A stretch of 25,750 nt of DNA from JBOGJG01 sp050747825 (GTDB lineage: Bacteria > Acidobacteriota > UBA6911 > RPQK01 > JBOGJG01). Where the stretch lies: NCBI GenBank assembly GCA_050747825.1, contig JBOGJG010000086.1, forward strand, positions 1 through 25,750, read 5' to 3'. The notes beneath the pieces were generated by a model. That model was not told the DNA's origin. It saw only the letters and a list, made by a program, of their open reading frames with translations, and made no database searches. Shown piece after piece: positions 25,214 to 25,750 of the stretch; within the stretch, counting starts at the first letter, position 1; the number at the start of each line of letters is the position of its first letter. The translations under genes and the position numbers were made by a program.

Positions 25214-25416
25214 GCTGGCCGCTGACCACTGACCGCTGACCGCTGACCACGGACCGCTGACCACTGACCACTGACCGCTGACCACTGACCGCTGACCGCT
25301 GACCACTGACCGCTGACCACTGACCGCTGACCACTGACCGCTGACCACTGACCGCTGACCACTGACCGCTGACCGCTGACCACGGACCGCTGACCACTGA
25401 CCACTGACCGCTGACC
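25214..25416. repeat. heptamer tandem array (RCTGACC / ACTGACC), 28 perfect-length units
   Basis: Twenty-eight 7-bp units run without gaps from 25221 to 25416, after one degenerate unit (GCTGGCC, 25214-25220). Units are GCTGACC or ACTGACC, with ACGGACC at units 5 and 24. Units 1-9 (25221-25283) are identical in order to units 20-28 (25354-25416), so a 63-bp block is duplicated around a mostly alternating middle. The reverse-strand open frames here (repeating SGQ) are artefacts of the repeat and are not genes. Confidence 0.9.
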
Positions 25417-25614
25417 GATTTTGGGCTCAACAGTCAGCAGGAAGCCGTTTAATCCGAAGTTCCTTCTTGCAGTAAGTATCTAAGCCGCCTAATCCTCTGA
25501 AGTCAAATAATTTAGGGCGGTCAGCGATTTTTACTATGTAGGCATGTAATTAACCCCTAGATGGCGGCGCATATCTCTCTAAAATGTCAGACAGATGTGG
25601 TGGAATTTGTAGGC
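25417..25614. other. spacer between tandem array and IS1634-type gene
   Basis: I see no gene here. The stretch TGTAGGCATGTA occurs twice, at 25537-25548 and at 25608-25619, the second running into the transposase start. The region probably includes the left end of the insertion sequence, but its inverted repeat cannot be fixed because the right end is outside the window. Confidence 0.4.
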
Positions 25615-25750
25615 ATGTACATTGCCACCGTCCCCAACCGCAACTCCCCTCCCGCCGTCCTCCTTCGGGAAAGTTACCGGGAGGGCAACCGGGTCAAGAC
25701 CCGAACTCTGGCCAACCTCAGCAAGCTGCCGGCCGAGGCCATCGCCGTGC
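25615..25750 (+). CDS. IS1634-family transposase, N-terminal fragment (cut by window edge)
   Basis: The reading frame from ATG 25615 stays open to the end of the window (45 codons). It begins MYIATVPNRNSPPAVLLRES and continues YREGNRVKTRTLANLSKLP, the usual opening of IS1634/IS4-type transposases. The catalytic part is not in view, so intactness cannot be judged. No convincing ribosome site precedes it. Confidence 0.75.
   Translation, partial: MYIATVPNRNSPPAVLLRESYREGNRVKTRTLANLSKLPAEAIAV

Noticed and set aside
25214..25416. CRISPR array
   Set aside because: Units are 7 bp and contiguous, with no spacers and no cas genes.
25155..25430. Reverse-strand open frames of repeating SGQ peptides
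   Set aside because: They only translate the 7-bp tandem array; three frames stay open because the unit length is not a multiple of three and lacks stops.

Overview
The window looks like a piece of a chromosome from an Acidobacteriota-type bacterium. This is an inference. It rests on a moderately GC-rich composition (judged by eye), the F1Fo cluster with both b' and b subunits next to a cyanobacterial-type glgC, the DUF2911 and DUF1259 proteins, a BlaI/M56 pair and abundant small repeats. No rRNA or marker search could be run, so the phylum is not proven.

Region 1 (1-1272): a complete IS630-family insertion sequence whose ends can be placed to the base (84-1213, flanked by TA). Region 2 (1273-10983): nine minus-strand genes forming a metal/stress-response block. 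Read in transcription order they are a ChrB C-domain protein, an MFS permease, an OmpR-type regulator, its heavy-metal-type histidine kinase, a double-DUF1259 protein with a C-terminal jelly-roll, an exported protein of unknown function, and a three-gene iron(III)-type ABC importer (lipoprotein, fused double permease, ATPase). Six of the seven genes from the regulator onward are joined by 4-nt overlaps or 42-nt spacing, so they read as one operon. A near-identical palindrome lies ahead of chrB and ahead of the response regulator gene, which suggests one regulator ties the block together.

Region 3 (11075-13257): a divergent BlaI repressor with a very clear promoter and operator, followed by a dead M56 (BlaR1-like) peptidase gene and a dead TolC/CusC-like outer-membrane efflux gene. 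Several frameshifts, a stop codon and loss of the zinc motif show a decaying metal-efflux operon with an intact repressor. Region 4 (13321-18360): a gene of unknown function, an EamA transporter, queG, a membrane-anchored AAA+ ATPase and glgC. Several of these have a -10 box 6-11 nt before the start and no ribosome binding site, which points to leaderless mRNAs.

Region 5 (18362-24556): a 193-bp MITE-like element, then the ATP synthase operon b'-b-delta-alpha-gamma-beta-epsilon. Subunits a and c are not in the window. A structured repeat interrupts it between gamma and beta. Region 6 (24580-25750): tRNA-Gln(CTG), a DUF2911 exported protein, a 28-copy heptamer tandem array containing a duplicated 63-bp block, and the start of an IS1634-type transposase cut by the window edge.
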